Part shown: positions 35,558 through 36,431 of the stretch, in pieces | How the letters are laid out: each line of letters begins with the position of its first letter | Numbering within the stretch: the first letter of the stretch is position 1 | Notes under the pieces: generated by a model | Seen by the model: only the letters and a program-made list of their open reading frames with translations | The model's database searches: none | Told to the model about the DNA's origin: nothing | Program-made: the position numbers and the translations under genes | Assembly: GCA_023957125.1 (NCBI GenBank) | Contig: JAMLHL010000036.1 | Span: forward strand, 1 to 36,431 | Direction: 5' to 3' | Source of the DNA: Chitinophagaceae bacterium | GTDB lineage: Bacteria; Bacteroidota; Bacteroidia; Chitinophagales; Chitinophagaceae | DNA length: 36,431 nt

Positions 35558-36431
35558 TTATTTAAGCAGTTCCCAATGCCCTGTTCTGTCACTTCCAACA
35601 CGCTTTATGATGTTATTTTTTCGTAAACTTCGTATATGTTTATCAATTGCAGTCGTACTAATCCCGATATTTTCGGCCATTTCCTTCTTGGATGTTTTAG
35701 GATTAACCTTAATCAGTTCTACTATTTTCCGTTGACTTTCTACCAACCCATCTACCAACCTATCTACCAACTCATCTACCAACCCACCTTGGGGGGTAAC
35801 CACTTCCGAAGCCGGAAACGTCATGCGGATAAAGTTACCCATAAACCGGAAGTATTCCTTTCCATAACTCTCCAATATCCGTGGCACCCCCGAACCAAGT
35901 TGCTCCACCAATTCCAAATCCCGATACACCCGCATCAACTCTCGATTTCTGGGAATGGAGACCCCATCGAAAAAATCCTCCTCGCTCAATCCCTCTGGTA
36001 AGGTACCTGCGGAAGTGATTTCGATACGATCGTCAAATAGCTCGAACTTGGGTGGCACTTCACGGGTAAAGTCGTTATGTACGATCGAATTTATCACGGC
36101 CTCGCGGATGGCCACCGGATTCCAAAGCCTGCGGTCTATCCTTTCCTTGGATGTAATTTGTGTCGCCGTCCGGTTTTCCAGTTCGATTTTATCCAATACG
36201 CTTTTCGTGGCTTTTATGAGCGAACAATAGCCGTATTCGTTATTTTCAATGAGGTCTACCCGATTCGTGCCGCGATATTTTGCGACCTTCATGGAAACAC
36301 CGTTTTCATCAGCCAATAGGTAGGCTGCGTAGTTGAGCGCACCGTCTTCCGTGAGCAACTCCAAACTTTTCCTGAATTGGCTATTGAGTGGCTTGCGCTT
36401 TTCCTCGTAATAAATACGCAGTTGCTCAAAA
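35558..36431 (-). CDS. AlbA_2/Schlafen-type ATP-binding transcriptional regulator, 5' end outside window
   Basis: The frame stays open to the window edge (reading FEQLRIYYEEKRKP before the visible part), so the true start lies beyond 36431. The visible 290 or so codons hold the end of an AlbA_2-like domain. A GHKL ATPase-type domain of the RecG-like regulator group follows, with REAVINSIVHNDFTRE, FELFDDRIEITSAGTLP and RELMRVYRDLELVEQLGSG. A linker made of four VDxL units precedes a C-terminal winged helix (about the last 65 codons) with SKKEMAENIGISTTAIDKHI. Such proteins are common in accessory regions and are often thought to be DNA-binding regulators. The ligand and target are unknown. Confidence 0.85.
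   Translation of the reverse strand, partial: FEQLRIYYEEKRKPLNSQFRKSLELLTEDGALNYAAYLLADENGVSMKVAKYRGTNRVDLIENNEYGYCSLIKATKSVLDKIELENRTATQITSKERIDRRLWNPVAIREAVINSIVHNDFTREVPPKFELFDDRIEITSAGTLPEGLSEEDFFDGVSIPRNRELMRVYRDLELVEQLGSGVPRILESYGKEYFRFMGNFIRMTFPASEVVTPQGGLVDELVDRLVDGLVESQRKIVELIKVNPKTSKKEMAENIGISTTAIDKHIRSLRKNNIIKRVGSDRTGHWELLK
35741..35788 (-). repeat. 12-bp minisatellite inside the AlbA_2-type gene
   Basis: Four near-identical 12-bp units (TACCAACCCATC, then two variants and a partial fourth) run in frame and encode the repeating linker DELVDRLVDGLV. Because the unit is a multiple of three, changes in copy number would lengthen or shorten the linker without breaking the frame. Confidence 0.85.

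Overview
The window looks like a Bacteroidota chromosome, most likely from the Chitinophagaceae or a near relative; the family is an inference. The signs are two genes ending in type A (Por) type IX secretion (T9SS) sorting domains, many SPII lipoproteins, an RHS protein of the Bacteroidetes style, weak Shine-Dalgarno sites, and candidate -7 boxes of the TAnnTTTG type. No tRNA, rRNA, CRISPR array or insertion-sequence transposase was seen.

Region 1 (1-6320, all genes on the minus strand) is an RHS island. A 1274-codon RHS/YD-repeat protein carries a C-terminal tip with an HEYGH zincin motif. Six bases behind it lies a small lipoprotein gene. Then come a small T9SS-sorted protein with a single YD motif and a small exported, probably outer-membrane protein. 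The downstream end is a graveyard: a duplicated piece of the T9SS domain and three copies of a GC-rich hairpin repeat.

Region 2 (6625-10335) holds nadB (L-aspartate oxidase), an LpxL/HtrB-type acyltransferase, a Uma2-family nuclease gene broken by an apparent one-base loss, and a small DoxX-like membrane protein.

Region 3 (10433-19094, minus strand) is a tripartite RND efflux system in the order adaptor, HAE1-type permease and TolC-like lipoprotein. It is followed by a histidine kinase and an OmpR-type response regulator, and preceded by a small exported protein of unknown function. A 27-bp inverted repeat upstream of the adaptor is a candidate operator.

Region 4 (19260-21206, minus strand) has a T9SS-sorted protein, a SCO1/SenC copper chaperone and a DUF420 membrane protein, overlapping or tightly spaced. 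The last two suggest cytochrome oxidase assembly.

Region 5 (21405-30605) is mostly carbohydrate-related. It contains a large lipoprotein (propeller plus helical toroid, unknown role), a SanA-like DUF218 protein, a GH20/GH67-type glycosidase-like protein, a Gfo/Idh/MocA oxidoreductase, an exported sugar isomerase/epimerase-like TIM barrel, and a D-threonine aldolase/D-serine dehydratase-fold PLP enzyme. Two related intergenic elements (23795-23996 and 29297-29401) share terminal inverted repeats and enclose different GC-rich hairpins.

Region 6 (30606-36431) has a hairpin-rich gap, a protein with two DUF2249 domains, an ScdA-N-like segment and a hemerythrin domain, a large AsmA-family protein, and the 3' part of an AlbA_2/Schlafen-type ATP-binding regulator with a 12-bp minisatellite in its linker.

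The least explained items are the paired hairpin elements, the RHS metallopeptidase tip with its lipoprotein neighbour, and the propeller-toroid lipoprotein. All family calls are from reading motifs; no database search was run.
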